64,000 nucleotides of DNA from Celeribacter baekdonensis. Lineage in GTDB: Bacteria > Pseudomonadota > Alphaproteobacteria > Rhodobacterales > Rhodobacteraceae. The stretch spans positions 1,798,001-1,862,000 of the forward strand of contig NZ_CP028475.1 in NCBI RefSeq assembly GCF_003047105.1, read 5' to 3'. The position numbers were made by a program, and so were the translations under genes. Positions 18,963 to 28,289 of this stretch are shown here, piece by piece (position 1 is the stretch's first letter; each line of letters begins with the position of its first letter). The notes below the pieces were generated by a model. The model was not told the origin of the DNA and did no database searches. It was given only the letters and a program-made list of their open reading frames with translations.

Positions 18963-19553
18963 TTAGGCCAAGCCCACGGTGGTGGGCCCGCGCCGATCAT
19001 GGCGCAGCGCCGAATACAACACATGATTGCGCCAGCGGCCATTGATCTGAAGATAGGATTGCGCCACGCCTTCATATTTGAATCCGGCCTTTTCCAATGC
19101 CCCACGCGAGGCCACGTTTTCGGGCAAACATGCCGCCTCGATCCGGCTGAGGTCCATCCGTGAAAAGGCGTGATGCACCATACCGGCGATGGCCTCTTTC
19201 ATATAGCCTTGGCGGGCGTAGCGCGCGCCGATCCAATAGCCGATGGTGCCCGCTTGCGACGGGCCACGGCGGATGTTGTCAAGCGTGAGCGCCCCCAAGA
19301 GCGCCTGATCTTCGCGTCGGGTCAAAAACAACGCCAAAGCCGCATCTGATTTATACGACCGCTCGGCCCAGAACACCCTGTTGGTAAAGGCTTTTCGCGC
19401 CAAATGATCCTCGGCCCAAGTCGGTTCCCAAGGCTGCAAAAAATTTGCACTTTCATCCCGAAGACCGGCCCACGCCCGATAGTCCGAATGCAAAGGCAAA
19501 CGGAGCACAAGGCGCTCCGTGTCGATCCTCACCTTCGGTCGGCGTTGGAACAT
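18963..19553 (-). CDS. RimJ/RimL-type N-acetyltransferase
   Basis: 196 residues, GNAT fold: TERLVLRLPLHSDY opening, GTIGYWIGARYARQGYMKEAI (acetyl-CoA motif region) and SRGALEKAGFKYEG. This is the RimJ pattern; in alphaproteobacteria this gene often sits behind the M16 peptidase as here. Its ATG and the peptidase stop share a base (TGATG), so translation is coupled. The target (ribosomal protein or other) is not shown. Confidence 0.88.
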   Translation of the reverse strand: MFQRRPKVRIDTERLVLRLPLHSDYRAWAGLRDESANFLQPWEPTWAEDHLARKAFTNRVFWAERSYKSDAALALFLTRREDQALLGALTLDNIRRGPSQAGTIGYWIGARYARQGYMKEAIAGMVHHAFSRMDLSRIEAACLPENVASRGALEKAGFKYEGVAQSYLQINGRWRNHVLYSALRHDRRGPTTVGLA

Positions 19554-20812
19554 CAGGCGGCGAACCTTTCACGCAGGTCTGCCAAATCGGGAGCGCCTTT
19601 GACCGGGCCGTAGAGCGCCATAGAGGCGCGGCTTGTGCCGATCTTGGCCAAGAAATCGCGGACCCCGTCCAAAGTCACCGCATTTATGCGTGTGACGGTT
19701 TCTTCCACGGCGGGCACGCGCCCCCAAATCCCGATCATCCGCGCATTGCGTTCAGCACGCGAGGACGGGCTTTCCATCCCCATGAGCAGGCCTGCCTTGA
19801 TCTGCGCACGGGCGCGGTCAACCTCGACCAAGGTCATCTCATCGGCGGCACGTTTGATTTCATCAATCGTCAGCTCGGCCAATTCGCCAACCTGATCGCC
19901 TGAGGTGCCCGCGTAAATCGTGGTCATGCCAGTGTCGGCATAGGCCCCCGATTGCGCATAGATCGTATAGCACAGCCCGCGCTTTTCGCGCAGCTCTTGG
20001 AACAAACGAGACGACATGCCGCCCCCCAAAGCCGTGGTTGCGGCTTGGGCGATGTAAATGTCTTCGTCGCGATATCCCGGTCCCTCAAAGGCCAGCGTGA
20101 AATGCGCCTGTTCAAGCTTTTTAACCTTGCGGAATTCACCGCCCTCAAAGCGCGCCGGGTCGGCCTGATCGCGACCGTGCGATTTAAGCCCGCCGAAAAT
20201 CTCCGTGGCTTCCGCCACGATGCGGTCATGATCAATATGGCCCGCCGCCGAAAGCACCATCCGCTCCGGGCTGTAATGTTCTTCAACAAAACCCGCCAGA
20301 TCATCGCGTGAAAAGGCGCGGACCCGTTCAGCGGGGCCTAAGATGGTGCGGCCAAGCGCCTGTTTGGGGAATGTCGCCTCTTGCAACCAATCGAAAATCA
20401 CATCGTCAGGGGTGTCGAGCGCCTGACCAATTTCCGAGAGGATCACACCCCGTTCAACTTCGAGTTCGCGCGCGTCAAAGATCGGATTGAGAACGATGTC
20501 ACCAATCACATCAAGGGCCAAAGACACATCGTCCTTGAGCACCCGCGCGTAATAGGCCGTGACCTCGCGCGATGTATAGGCATTCAGATACCCGCCGACA
20601 TTTTCCAACACTTCGGCAATTTCCAACGGCGTGCGCCGTGCGGTGCCCTTAAAGGCCATATGTTCCAGAAAATGCGCGATACCGTTTTGTTCGACCCGTT
20701 CGTGCCGCCCACCGGCCATGACCCAGACGCCAATCGAGGCGCTCTGCATCGAAGGTTGAAGTTCCGTCACAATGCGGAACCCATTGGGCAATGTGTGGGT
20801 ACGTGGGCTCAA
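19553..20812 (-). CDS. M16-family zinc metallopeptidase (mitochondrial processing peptidase-like)
   Basis: 419 residues. The inverted zinc motif HFLEH is at residues 47-51 with the third ligand in the ELEVERGVILSEIG region. One-domain-pair M16B enzyme like RPP of rickettsiae and the ancestors of mitochondrial processing peptidase. The start is TTG at 20812, supported by AAGGAG eight bases upstream and overlapping the thrC stop by four bases (TTGA). The order thrC - M16 peptidase - RimJ acetyltransferase is common in Rhodobacterales and indicates one operon. Confidence 0.93.
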   Translation of the reverse strand: MSPRTHTLPNGFRIVTELQPSMQSASIGVWVMAGGRHERVEQNGIAHFLEHMAFKGTARRTPLEIAEVLENVGGYLNAYTSREVTAYYARVLKDDVSLALDVIGDIVLNPIFDARELEVERGVILSEIGQALDTPDDVIFDWLQEATFPKQALGRTILGPAERVRAFSRDDLAGFVEEHYSPERMVLSAAGHIDHDRIVAEATEIFGGLKSHGRDQADPARFEGGEFRKVKKLEQAHFTLAFEGPGYRDEDIYIAQAATTALGGGMSSRLFQELREKRGLCYTIYAQSGAYADTGMTTIYAGTSGDQVGELAELTIDEIKRAADEMTLVEVDRARAQIKAGLLMGMESPSSRAERNARMIGIWGRVPAVEETVTRINAVTLDGVRDFLAKIGTSRASMALYGPVKGAPDLADLRERFAA

Positions 20813-22191
20813 GCGAGGCGCTCCTTAATTAGGGATTTCAGACCATCTAGGTCATTGGCAACCACGGTAAAGCGTTCGTCACGCTCAAACAGGTCAGCCA
20901 TATGGTCGGGCAAGGCGGGATGAATGCCACAGGCGGCCTCGACGGCGGCGGGGAATTTCGCCGGATGCGCGGTGGACAGCGACACCATTGGCACCTCGCT
21001 GAGGTGATCTTCGGCGACCTTCACTGCGACAGCCGTATGCGGGCAAAGCACTTCGCCGGTACGTTTGTACATATCGGTGATCGTTGCAGAGGTTTCGTCT
21101 TCCGAGGCGCGTCCAGAGGTGAACGTGTCGCGCAAACGATCCATCGCCCCTTGCGAGATTTTGAATTCGCCCGCTTTGAGTTCCGTCATCAATTGCGCAA
21201 TCGCCCCGCCTTCGCGATCATAGACGTCGAACAAGGCCCGCTCAAAGTTGGAGCTGACTTGGATGTCCATCGACGGGCTGATCGAGGGGGTCACGCCCTC
21301 TTTGGTATAAGCGCCCGTCACCATGGTGCGGTGCAGGATGTCGTTTTGGTTGGTGGCGATCACCAGATCCTTGATCGGAAGGCCCATGCGTTTGGCAATG
21401 TAGCCCGCAAAAATGTCGCCAAAATTGCCGGTCGGCACGGTGAACGACACCTCGCGATGCGGCGCGCCCAGCGAGACGGCGGAGGTGAAATAATAGACCA
21501 CCTGCGCCAAAACCCGCGCCCAGTTGATTGAATTCACGGCGGCCAGTTTGACGTGATCGCGGAACTCGATATCGGCAAACATCTCTTTCAATGCGGCTTG
21601 GCAATCGTCGAAATCGCCCTCAACCGCCAGCGCATGCACGTTGGCCTCAGGCGGTGTGGTCATTTGACGACGCTGCACGTCGGAGACGCGGCCATGCGGG
21701 AACAGGATGAACACATCGACGTTGGACAAGCCTTTGAACGCCTCAATCGCCGCCGACCCGGTGTCACCCGAAGTCGCGCCAACGATGGTGACGCGTTTGC
21801 CAGAGCGCGACAGCGCCGCTTGGAACAATTGCCCGATCAGTTGCATGGCGAAATCTTTGAACGCCAAGGTCGGCCCGTGGAACAGTTCCAACAGGAAATG
21901 GTTCGGGCCGAGTTGCACCAAGGGCGCGCGGGCATCGTGTTTGAACCCGGCGTAGGCCTTGGCGATGATCTCTTTGAATTCCGCGTCGGTGAACGTGTCG
22001 CCTATGAAGGGGCGCATGACGATAAACGCCGCCTCTTCATAGGATTTTCCAGCAAGGCCTGCGATCTCATCCGCGCTGAGTGTCGGGATGGTTTCAGGCA
22101 CATAAAGCCCGCCATCGGAGGCCAGCCCCGTCAGCATCGCTTGTTCGAATGAGAGCACCGGCGCTTGGCCGCGGGTCGAGATATAACGCAT
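20809..22191 (-). CDS. thrC: threonine synthase
   Basis: 460 residues, PLP enzyme turning O-phosphohomoserine into threonine. The PLP lysine is Lys112 in HGPTLAFKDFAMQ; VGATSGDTGSAA and VPTGNFGDIFAGY hold the cofactor phosphate. Long form (class with extra N-terminal domain, RYISTRG start), normal length. First gene of the peptidase/acetyltransferase operon; SURF1 lies 13 bases upstream of it on the same strand. Confidence 0.96.
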   Translation of the reverse strand: MRYISTRGQAPVLSFEQAMLTGLASDGGLYVPETIPTLSADEIAGLAGKSYEEAAFIVMRPFIGDTFTDAEFKEIIAKAYAGFKHDARAPLVQLGPNHFLLELFHGPTLAFKDFAMQLIGQLFQAALSRSGKRVTIVGATSGDTGSAAIEAFKGLSNVDVFILFPHGRVSDVQRRQMTTPPEANVHALAVEGDFDDCQAALKEMFADIEFRDHVKLAAVNSINWARVLAQVVYYFTSAVSLGAPHREVSFTVPTGNFGDIFAGYIAKRMGLPIKDLVIATNQNDILHRTMVTGAYTKEGVTPSISPSMDIQVSSNFERALFDVYDREGGAIAQLMTELKAGEFKISQGAMDRLRDTFTSGRASEDETSATITDMYKRTGEVLCPHTAVAVKVAEDHLSEVPMVSLSTAHPAKFPAAVEAACGIHPALPDHMADLFERDERFTVVANDLDGLKSLIKERLA

Positions 22192-22204
22192 TGTGTCCGC
22201 CGCT

Positions 22205-22873
22205 TTAAACTTTTCGGGTTCTGATACGCCACAAGAGGAAGAGAGTCATCCCAAACCAGACAAGACACAGCGAAAACCATGTGATCGCGTATTGCAAATG
22301 GTCATTGGGGATGCCTTCGATCCCAACTGGGATCGGTTCGATCCCCTCCCCCGTGCTGTCGCGCGCGACAATCAGGATCGGCTCGGTGCCCAAAGCCGCC
22401 GCCATGGCGGGAATATCGCGGCCAAACCAGATGTTGCGGCCCAAATCCGGTGCGGGGGTCGAACTGTTCATATCATCGGGCCAGTGCAGGTTGCCGACCA
22501 CAGACACAGCCCCTTTTGGGCGCGGCCCATCCTTGGCCATCTCATCCACAAAGCCACGATCCAACAACACCCGCCGCCCGTCCGTCAGCGTCAGTGGCGC
22601 GATGATCAAATAGCCCGCACCAATCTGTTTGCGCGACACGAGAACATGCAGTTCCTCATCCCCGATCACCCCTTCGCCCAAAACCGGAAGGTATTTCATC
22701 GACGGGTCCACCACGGCGGGCACCCGCACGGGATCGGCGGTAATTTCGGCGGTGATCTCGGCCAAAATACCTGCCTTCCAGTCCATCCGCGCCAATTGCC
22801 ATGTCCCGAGCCAGATCAGGATGCCACAGCCGATCACACCGATCAGGGTGGGAAAGATCATTCGTTTGAGCAT
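22205..22873 (-). CDS. SURF1-family cytochrome oxidase assembly protein
   Basis: 222 residues with a transmembrane helix at each end (FPTLIGVIGCGILIWLGTWQ and a C-terminal YAITWFSLCLVWFGM). The N-terminal LGTWQLARMDWK, central LLDRGFVDE and C-terminal N(D)HLQYAITWF are SURF1 signatures. It helps insert haem a into subunit I of aa3 oxidase. GGAGG five bases before ATG 22873 fixes the start over the longer 22906 option. It follows ctaE but a terminator hairpin stands between. Confidence 0.92.
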   Translation of the reverse strand: MLKRMIFPTLIGVIGCGILIWLGTWQLARMDWKAGILAEITAEITADPVRVPAVVDPSMKYLPVLGEGVIGDEELHVLVSRKQIGAGYLIIAPLTLTDGRRVLLDRGFVDEMAKDGPRPKGAVSVVGNLHWPDDMNSSTPAPDLGRNIWFGRDIPAMAAALGTEPILIVARDSTGEGIEPIPVGIEGIPNDHLQYAITWFSLCLVWFGMTLFLLWRIRTRKV

Positions 22874-22909
22874 ATCGCCTCCAAATCGTCTCCAAAACTG
22901 GCCCAAAGC

Positions 22910-22936
22910 AAAAGGGCGCGAATATCGCGCCCTTTT
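22910..22936 (-). terminator. intrinsic terminator after ctaE
   Basis: A 12-bp perfect stem (22910-22921 with 22925-22936) and 3-base loop, with runs of A/T at both ends. On the minus strand it follows ctaE and precedes the SURF1 start, so SURF1-thrC may depend on readthrough or its own promoter. Confidence 0.85.
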
Positions 22937-22983
22937 ATCAAGTCTTGATCGTGAGCAAAATACTCATCCGATCTGTGCCAAAC

Positions 22984-23787
22984 TTATTGGCCCCAGATGT
23001 ACACCGCCACAAAGAGGAACAGCCAAACAACGTCCACAAAGTGCCAGTACCACGCCGCCGCTTCAAAGCCGATGTGATCGTCAGGGGTGAAATGCCCCTT
23101 CATCGACCGCACCAGACAGATGGTCAGAAAAATCGTACCGATGATGACGTGGAAGCCGTGGAACCCGGTCGCCATGAAGAAGGAGCCAAAGAAGAAGTCG
23201 CCGCCAAACGTGTAACCTTCATGGACGAAAAGCTCATAATATTCATAGGCTTGGAACACGGTGAACAGACCGCCAAGACCGACACCGATGGCCAGACCAG
23301 CGACAATGTCTTTGCGGATATTGCCATGCACCAACGCATGGTGCGCCCAGGTCACAGCGGCCCCAGAGCACAGCAGGATCAGCGTGTTGATCAGCGGCAG
23401 GTGAAACGCGTCGATCGGGATGATTTCTGGCGGCACATAGGTCGCGCCCGGATATTCGGACATCGGATAGAGCGTGTGTTTGAAAAACGCCCAGAACCAT
23501 GCGGCAAAGAACATCACTTCGGACATGATGAACATGATGAAGCCATAACGCAGGCCGATGCGGACCACCGGCGTGTGATCGCCCGCTTGGTTTTCTTTGA
23601 TCGTGTCCGACCACCAGCTCCACATCACGTAAAGCACGCCAATAAAGCCGATCAGGAAAATGTACGGGTTGTCATTGGCCATCCACTGAACAGCGCCAAA
23701 CAGCATGATGAAAGCTGCGACAGCGCCCATGAGCGGCCACGGCGACGGCGGCAGGATGTGGTAATCGTGGTTCTTTTCATGCGCCAT
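22984..23787 (-). CDS. ctaE: cytochrome c oxidase subunit III
   Basis: 267 residues with seven hydrophobic segments, the length of Paracoccus and Rhodobacter aa3 subunit III. Recognisable segments are [13 protein letters not shown] at the start, [17 protein letters not shown] and the C-terminal [20 protein letters not shown]. Subunit III stabilises the proton-pumping oxidase in the cytoplasmic membrane. Last gene of the ctaC-ctaB-small ORF-ctaG-ctaE cluster; subunit I is not in the window. Confidence 0.96.
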   Translation of the reverse strand: MAHEKNHDYHILPPSPWPLMGAVAAFIMLFGAVQWMANDNPYIFLIGFIGVLYVMWSWWSDTIKENQAGDHTPVVRIGLRYGFIMFIMSEVMFFAAWFWAFFKHTLYPMSEYPGATYVPPEIIPIDAFHLPLINTLILLCSGAAVTWAHHALVHGNIRKDIVAGLAIGVGLGGLFTVFQAYEYYELFVHEGYTFGGDFFFGSFFMATGFHGFHVIIGTIFLTICLVRSMKGHFTPDDHIGFEAAAWYWHFVDVVWLFLFVAVYIWGQ

Positions 23788-23830
23788 AATGTGCGTCCCT
23801 CTCCCTTGAGGTGGTTGCCCGTATGCGAGC

Positions 23831-24412
23831 TTAGTTCAGACCTGAAACCGGGGCTTCGTCGCTCTCAAGAGCGGCGTAGTCGTCGGGCAGGTCGGTTTCG
23901 TGAAAGGTATAAGACAGGGTGATGCGATGGACGAACCGCGCATCCCGGTCTGTGGTGATTTCGGGATCGACATAAAAGGTCACGGGCATGAGCACACGCT
24001 CGCCCGGTTTGAGCACCTGTTCTGTGAAACAGAAACAGTCGATTTTGGTAAAAAACCCGCCCGCTTCAAACGGCGCCACGTTGTAGGACGCGGTGCCGCC
24101 GATGGTGCGGTTGGTTGGATTGTACGCCTCGTAAAAGGCCAGCCCGGTTTCACCAATCCGCAACTCCATCGTGCGCTCGACGGGTTTGAATTCCCATGGC
24201 ATATCCGGGTCGGTGTTGGCGTCAAACCGGATTTTGATCGTCTTGTCCAGAATCACATCGGACCCGGTCGAGGCCTCAGCCGTGGTGCCACCAAAGCCGG
24301 TCACCGCACAAAACCAGCTATAAAATGGCACGGACGCCCAAGCCAGCCCGCCCATGAGGCCAACGACCCCCACGAGTTGCAGAACTGTTTTTTGCGGTCC
24401 CTGAAGCGCCAT
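23831..24412 (-). CDS. ctaG: cytochrome c oxidase copper chaperone CtaG (Cox11)
   Basis: 193 residues. One N-terminal membrane helix (about residues 12-32) and a periplasmic immunoglobulin-like domain with the copper-binding Cys-x-Cys in [10 protein letters not shown]. It delivers copper to the CuB site of subunit I. The ATG overlaps the stop of the upstream small gene by one base, so the two are translationally coupled. Confidence 0.95.
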   Translation of the reverse strand: MALQGPQKTVLQLVGVVGLMGGLAWASVPFYSWFCAVTGFGGTTAEASTGSDVILDKTIKIRFDANTDPDMPWEFKPVERTMELRIGETGLAFYEAYNPTNRTIGGTASYNVAPFEAGGFFTKIDCFCFTEQVLKPGERVLMPVTFYVDPEITTDRDARFVHRITLSYTFHETDLPDDYAALESDEAPVSGLN

Positions 24413-24573
24413 TACTTCGCCATCTCCCGTTGCATGATCGCCGGATCAATCACGGTGACTTTCGCCACGGTAAGCCCCAGCATCAAAATCACAAACGCGC
24501 CCAAGGCCAGCCCAAGCCCTACATTGCGGGACCGGCGGCGGGTATGAATTTCGTGAAGTTTAGTGATTGCCAT
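24412..24573 (-). CDS. small single-helix membrane protein in the oxidase cluster (CoxF-like)
   Basis: A 53-residue gene too short for most gene finders. It starts MAITKLHEIHTRRRSRN, has one hydrophobic helix (about residues 19-40, GLGLALGAFVILMLGLTVAK) and ends QREMAK. Only one base separates its ATG from the ctaB stop and its TAA overlaps the ctaG ATG by one base, which is strong support for it being translated. Small proteins at this place in Paracoccus/Rhodobacter cta clusters are annotated as CoxF-like assembly factors; function unproven. Confidence 0.82.
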   Translation of the reverse strand: MAITKLHEIHTRRRSRNVGLGLALGAFVILMLGLTVAKVTVIDPAIMQREMAK

Positions 24574-24574
24574 C

Positions 24575-25513
24575 TTAGAACGGCCCTCCAAGGCCCGCGG
24601 CCATAAGCCCTTTGTCCACCATCAGTGCAGTGAAATGCAGGAAAGTGTAGGCCAGCGACAGTTTGAAAAACGCCCGCTCTGCCTTGTAATTGTCGGCCTC
24701 GGCTTGGTCCTCATTGCGGCGCCAAATCACAACAGCACCTTTCAGGAACAAGCCATTGAGCACGACAAAAGCCACCAGATAGGCCCAGCCGGCCAAAGGC
24801 GTCAGGAACATCGCACCCGCGGTCAGCGCCAAAAGCACGGTGTAGGCCAGGATATGATTGCGTGTGACGCGCTTGCCATGGGTCACGGTCAACATCGGCA
24901 CTTTCGCCTTGTCGTAATCCGCGTTCATAAACAACGCCAAAGCCCAGAAATGCGGCGGCGTCCACATGAACACCAGCATGAACATCAACACCGACGGCAG
25001 GGTGATGTCCCCCGTCACAGCCGCCCAACCGATCATCGGAGGAAAGGCACCAGCGGCCCCGCCAATCACAATGTTCTGCGGCGTCGAGCGTTTGAGCCAC
25101 ATGGTATAGACCACGGCGTAAAAGAAAATCGTAAAGGCCAAAAGCCCGGCAGCGACCCAATTGGTCGCAAGGCCCAGCATGACAACCGAGAAGGCCGACA
25201 AGGTGAGGCCAATCGCCAGCGCCTCTTCGGGCGCGACTTTGCCCGACGGGATCGGACGCGATTTCGTGCGTTTCATCACCTGATCAATATCGGCGTCATA
25301 CCACATGTTCAGCGCACCGGAGGCGCCGCCGCCAATGGCGATGCACAGAATGGCGAAAAAGCCGATAAACGGGTGAATACCACCGGGCGCGACGATCATG
25401 CCCGCGAAGGCGGTGAACACGACGAGAGACATCACACGCGGCTTGAGCAAGGCGAAGTAATCGCCAAACCCGGCCTCGCGGCTGTCGTCCATATTGATCG
25501 TCGCGTCAGTCAT
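24575..25513 (-). CDS. ctaB: protohaem IX farnesyltransferase (haem O synthase)
   Basis: 312 residues, UbiA-superfamily prenyltransferase with about nine membrane helices. First Asp-rich motif NMWYDADIDQVMKRTKSRP, second region YDKAKVPML. It converts haem B to haem O, the precursor of haem A for aa3 oxidase. AAAGGAAT lies upstream of the ATG at 25513. Follows ctaC after a 173-base gap. Confidence 0.96.
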   Translation of the reverse strand: MTDATINMDDSREAGFGDYFALLKPRVMSLVVFTAFAGMIVAPGGIHPFIGFFAILCIAIGGGASGALNMWYDADIDQVMKRTKSRPIPSGKVAPEEALAIGLTLSAFSVVMLGLATNWVAAGLLAFTIFFYAVVYTMWLKRSTPQNIVIGGAAGAFPPMIGWAAVTGDITLPSVLMFMLVFMWTPPHFWALALFMNADYDKAKVPMLTVTHGKRVTRNHILAYTVLLALTAGAMFLTPLAGWAYLVAFVVLNGLFLKGAVVIWRRNEDQAEADNYKAERAFFKLSLAYTFLHFTALMVDKGLMAAGLGGPF

Positions 25514-25686
25514 CGCGTCTACCTATTCCTTTGGCCCTATCCTCTCAAACCTGCCCCTTTGGGGTCTATGTCTGTGTGGATAGGGTGCCTTAAACTTGGA
25601 CTTGGGGGTCGTGGGGTCTTCGTGCGTGGGGCTTAATGGCCAGATGGGGCGGTTGACCCGCCCTCACCTGAAATCATGAAAGACGC

Positions 25687-26592
25687 TTACTCGGCCAAGG
25701 CCAATTTGACGGCGCTCGGAGCGGTTTCAAGCGCGGCGTATTCTTCTTTCGCGCCCGCCAACCATGTGGCGTAGTCTTCCTCAGACACAACCTTCACCGT
25801 GATCGGCATAAACGCGTGGTCTTTGCCGCACAGCTCGGAACACTGACCAAAGAAGGTGCCGGTTTTCTCGGCTTTGAACCAAAGTTCAGCCACACGGCCC
25901 GGAACAGCATCCTGTTTCACGCCAAAGGCGGGGATGGTCCAGCTGTGGATCACGTCGGCGCCGGTCACGCCCATGACGATGGTTTTGCCAACCGGCACGA
26001 CCACGGCTGTGTCCGTCGCCAACAGGAACTCATCGGGGGTGTAGCCCGCATCCACCAGCATCTTCTCAACCTCAGGGGTGCGCATATATTCGCCGCCGGT
26101 GGCCGGTTGACCGATCATGTAGCTGTCGAATTCAAATCCTTCGTCCACATATTCATAGCCCCAGTACCACTGGTGGCCGGTGACTTTAATGTAAATATCG
26201 CCGTCAGGAATTTCCTGTTGCTTGAACAAAACCGGAAGCGAGAAGGCCCCGATCACCACAAGGATCAAAATCGGCACAATCGTCCAAGCCACCTCGATCT
26301 GAGTGTGGTGGGTGAAGGTCGCAGGCGTTTTGTTGGCGCGTGCATTGTAGCGCACGATCACCCAGAGGATCAAAAGTGCGACGAAAAGGACAATCGCACC
26401 GATAATCCAGTTCAGCATATGATCCAAACCGTGAATATCGCGCGCCAGCTCGGTCGCGGCGGGCTGAAAGCCCATTTTCCCGGAAACAGGCGCGCCCAAA
26501 AGCTCACCCGTGTCTTGGGCAAAGGCTTGTGTCGCGCCAAGGGTTGCGAAAAAAACGGCCGCCAAGCCGGACAAAAGGGGTTTTGTGCGCAT
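25687..26592 (-). CDS. ctaC: cytochrome c oxidase subunit II
   Basis: 301 residues. Signal peptide (about 1-25, ending TQAFAQD), two membrane helices, then a periplasmic cupredoxin domain with the CuA ligands [12 protein letters not shown] and His in [13 protein letters not shown]. It takes electrons from cytochrome c. The ATG at 26592 begins a proper signal sequence; a longer frame to 26649 does not. The upstream 180 bases, shared with divergent tldD, hold an FNR-type box and a TAATAT element. Confidence 0.96.
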   Translation of the reverse strand: MRTKPLLSGLAAVFFATLGATQAFAQDTGELLGAPVSGKMGFQPAATELARDIHGLDHMLNWIIGAIVLFVALLILWVIVRYNARANKTPATFTHHTQIEVAWTIVPILILVVIGAFSLPVLFKQQEIPDGDIYIKVTGHQWYWGYEYVDEGFEFDSYMIGQPATGGEYMRTPEVEKMLVDAGYTPDEFLLATDTAVVVPVGKTIVMGVTGADVIHSWTIPAFGVKQDAVPGRVAELWFKAEKTGTFFGQCSELCGKDHAFMPITVKVVSEEDYATWLAGAKEEYAALETAPSAVKLALAE

Positions 26593-26688
26593 TCTCTCTT
26601 CCCATAATTGCAGTCGAAGGCAGGGGCCTGTCGATGCCGCCCCGTTCATGCGGGTGCGTTTTCGTTTGAGTCTTTCCCATCAAAAACC

Positions 26689-26694
26689 ATATTA
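26689..26694 (-). promoter_or_regulatory. possible -10 element of the ctaC promoter
   Basis: TAATAT on the minus strand, 97 bases upstream of ctaC. The FNR-type box centre lies about 62 bases upstream of the start point this -10 would imply, the spacing of a class I FNR site. No good -35 is visible. Inference. Confidence 0.35.
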
Positions 26695-26719
26695 GACGCG
26701 ACGGGACAAGAATTCCCCG

Positions 26720-26739
26720 CCGCTTTGAGCGGTTTTTTT
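26720..26739 (+). terminator. short terminator-like hairpin ahead of tldD
   Basis: CCGCT-ttg-AGCGG (26720-26732) followed by seven T. The T-run ends inside the FNR-type box. No plus-strand gene lies closely upstream, so it could insulate tldD from long readthrough or be a chance feature. Confidence 0.45.
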
Positions 26740-26751
26740 GATCTAGATCAA
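26738..26751. promoter_or_regulatory. FNR/FnrL-type binding site
   Basis: TTGATCTAGATCAA is a perfect match to TTGAT-N4-ATCAA and fully palindromic over 14 bases. It lies 20 bases before the tldD ATG and 146 bases before the ctaC ATG; position favours control of ctaC by oxygen. Confidence 0.8.
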
Positions 26752-26771
26752 GTCCCAAGGGAGAAAAATCA

Positions 26772-28190
26772 ATGCCATCGAGACGTTTTGACCCATTTAC
26801 AAACACACTCGACCTCGACACATCGCTGTCGATTCTGCGTGACGCCGTGGATGGGGCCGATGATGGCGAGCTGTTCTTTGAACGACGCACCTCCGAAGGC
26901 ATCGTTTTAGATGATGGACGGATTCGCACCGCCTCCTATGATGCCTCCGAAGGATTCGGTCTACGTGCCGTGCGCGGCGAAACCGCAGGCTACGCCCATT
27001 CCACCACCATCAGCGAAGCCGCGATCAAACGCGCCGCTGAAACCGCCCGCCTTGCGGTGGGCGATGGCGGCGGCAGCCTGGCCGAGGGCCCGCGCGCCAC
27101 GAATGTCAAACTCTACACCGATGAGAACCCGCTCGATGGTGCAGCCTTTGAGGTCAAGATCGACACATTGGGCGAAATTGACGCCTATCTGCGCGATCTC
27201 GACCCGCGCGTGGTCCAAGTCTCCGCCACGCTGGCCGCCTCGCATCAAGAGGTGTTCATCCTGCGCCCCGAAGGCACGCTTGTTTCCGACATCCGCCCGA
27301 TGGCACGGCTCAACATTTCGGTCATCGTCGATCAGGCTGGACGACGCGAAAGCGGCGCGTCGGGCGGCGGAGGACGCTATGGATTTGACGGCCTTTTGCA
27401 GCCTGAGCATTGGCAATCCGTCGCCCGCGAGGCCCTGCGCATCGCCTCCGTCAACCTTGAGGCCGTTCCTGCCCCTGCGGGCGTCATGGACGTTGCCCTT
27501 GGCAATGGCTGGCCGGGCGTGTTGTTGCACGAAGCGGTCGGCCACGGGCTTGAGGGCGATTTCAATCGCAAAGGCACCTCCGCCTTTGCGGGCCTGATGG
27601 GGCAACAGGTCGCGGCCAAAGGCGTCACCGTCTTGGACGATGGCACGATCCCGGATCGGCGCGGGTCGATTTCGGTCGATGACGAAGGCACGCCGTCGGG
27701 AAAAACCACGCTGATCGAAGACGGCATCCTCGTCGGCTACATGCAAGACCGCCAAAACGGCCGTCTGATGAATGTCGCCCCCACCGGCAATGGTCGCCGC
27801 GAAAGCTACGCCCATGCGCCAATGCCCCGGATGACCAACACCTATATGCTTGGCGGGGACGCCGCCCCCGAAGAGATCGTCTCCGAGATCAAAGACGGGA
27901 TTTATGCCGTGGGCTTTTCTGGCGGTCAGGTCGACATCACCAATGGCAAATTCGTGTTTAACTGCACCGAGGCGTATCGGGTCGAAAATGGCCGCGTTGG
28001 CGCGCCGGTGAAGGGCGCGACGCTGATTGGCGATGGTGCCACTGCGATGCGCAACATCCGCGCCATTGGCAATGACATGGCGCTCGATCCGGGTATCGGC
28101 AATTGCGGCAAATCAGGGCAATGGGTGCCGGTGGGCGTGGGGCAACCGACGCTTTTGATCGGCGGGCTGACCGTTGGCGGCTCTGCCTGA
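26772..28190 (+). CDS. tldD: metalloprotease TldD
   Basis: 472 residues, PmbA/TldD family. The zinc motif HEAVGHGLEGD sits about residue 253, and GGGRYGFDG, ERRTSEGIVLDDGRI and the C-terminal GNCGKSGQWVPVGVGQPTLLI are family hallmarks. With TldE (PmbA, elsewhere) it forms a heterodimeric protease that trims unfolded peptides, for example microcin precursors and CcdA. AAGGGAGAAAA precedes the ATG. Divergent from ctaC. Confidence 0.95.
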   Translation: MPSRRFDPFTNTLDLDTSLSILRDAVDGADDGELFFERRTSEGIVLDDGRIRTASYDASEGFGLRAVRGETAGYAHSTTISEAAIKRAAETARLAVGDGGGSLAEGPRATNVKLYTDENPLDGAAFEVKIDTLGEIDAYLRDLDPRVVQVSATLAASHQEVFILRPEGTLVSDIRPMARLNISVIVDQAGRRESGASGGGGRYGFDGLLQPEHWQSVAREALRIASVNLEAVPAPAGVMDVALGNGWPGVLLHEAVGHGLEGDFNRKGTSAFAGLMGQQVAAKGVTVLDDGTIPDRRGSISVDDEGTPSGKTTLIEDGILVGYMQDRQNGRLMNVAPTGNGRRESYAHAPMPRMTNTYMLGGDAAPEEIVSEIKDGIYAVGFSGGQVDITNGKFVFNCTEAYRVENGRVGAPVKGATLIGDGATAMRNIRAIGNDMALDPGIGNCGKSGQWVPVGVGQPTLLIGGLTVGGSA

Positions 28191-28223
28191 CCTTCCACGC
28201 GGATCGGACCGGATCACGTTAAA

Positions 28224-28266
28224 GCGTTCCGCCATAAACCTGTTTCACGGGTGTATGGCGGAACGC
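28224..28266. repeat. inverted repeat, 13-bp perfect arms
   Basis: GCGTTCCGCCATA (28224-28236) and its exact complement (28254-28266), 17-base loop. No T-run follows. Confidence 0.85.
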
Positions 28267-28289
28267 CCACACCATGGATGCATCTGGCA

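Noticed and set aside
22945..23922. 325-codon plus-strand frame
   Set aside because: Antisense to ctaE and ctaG; rich in Arg/His/Gln with no family motif.
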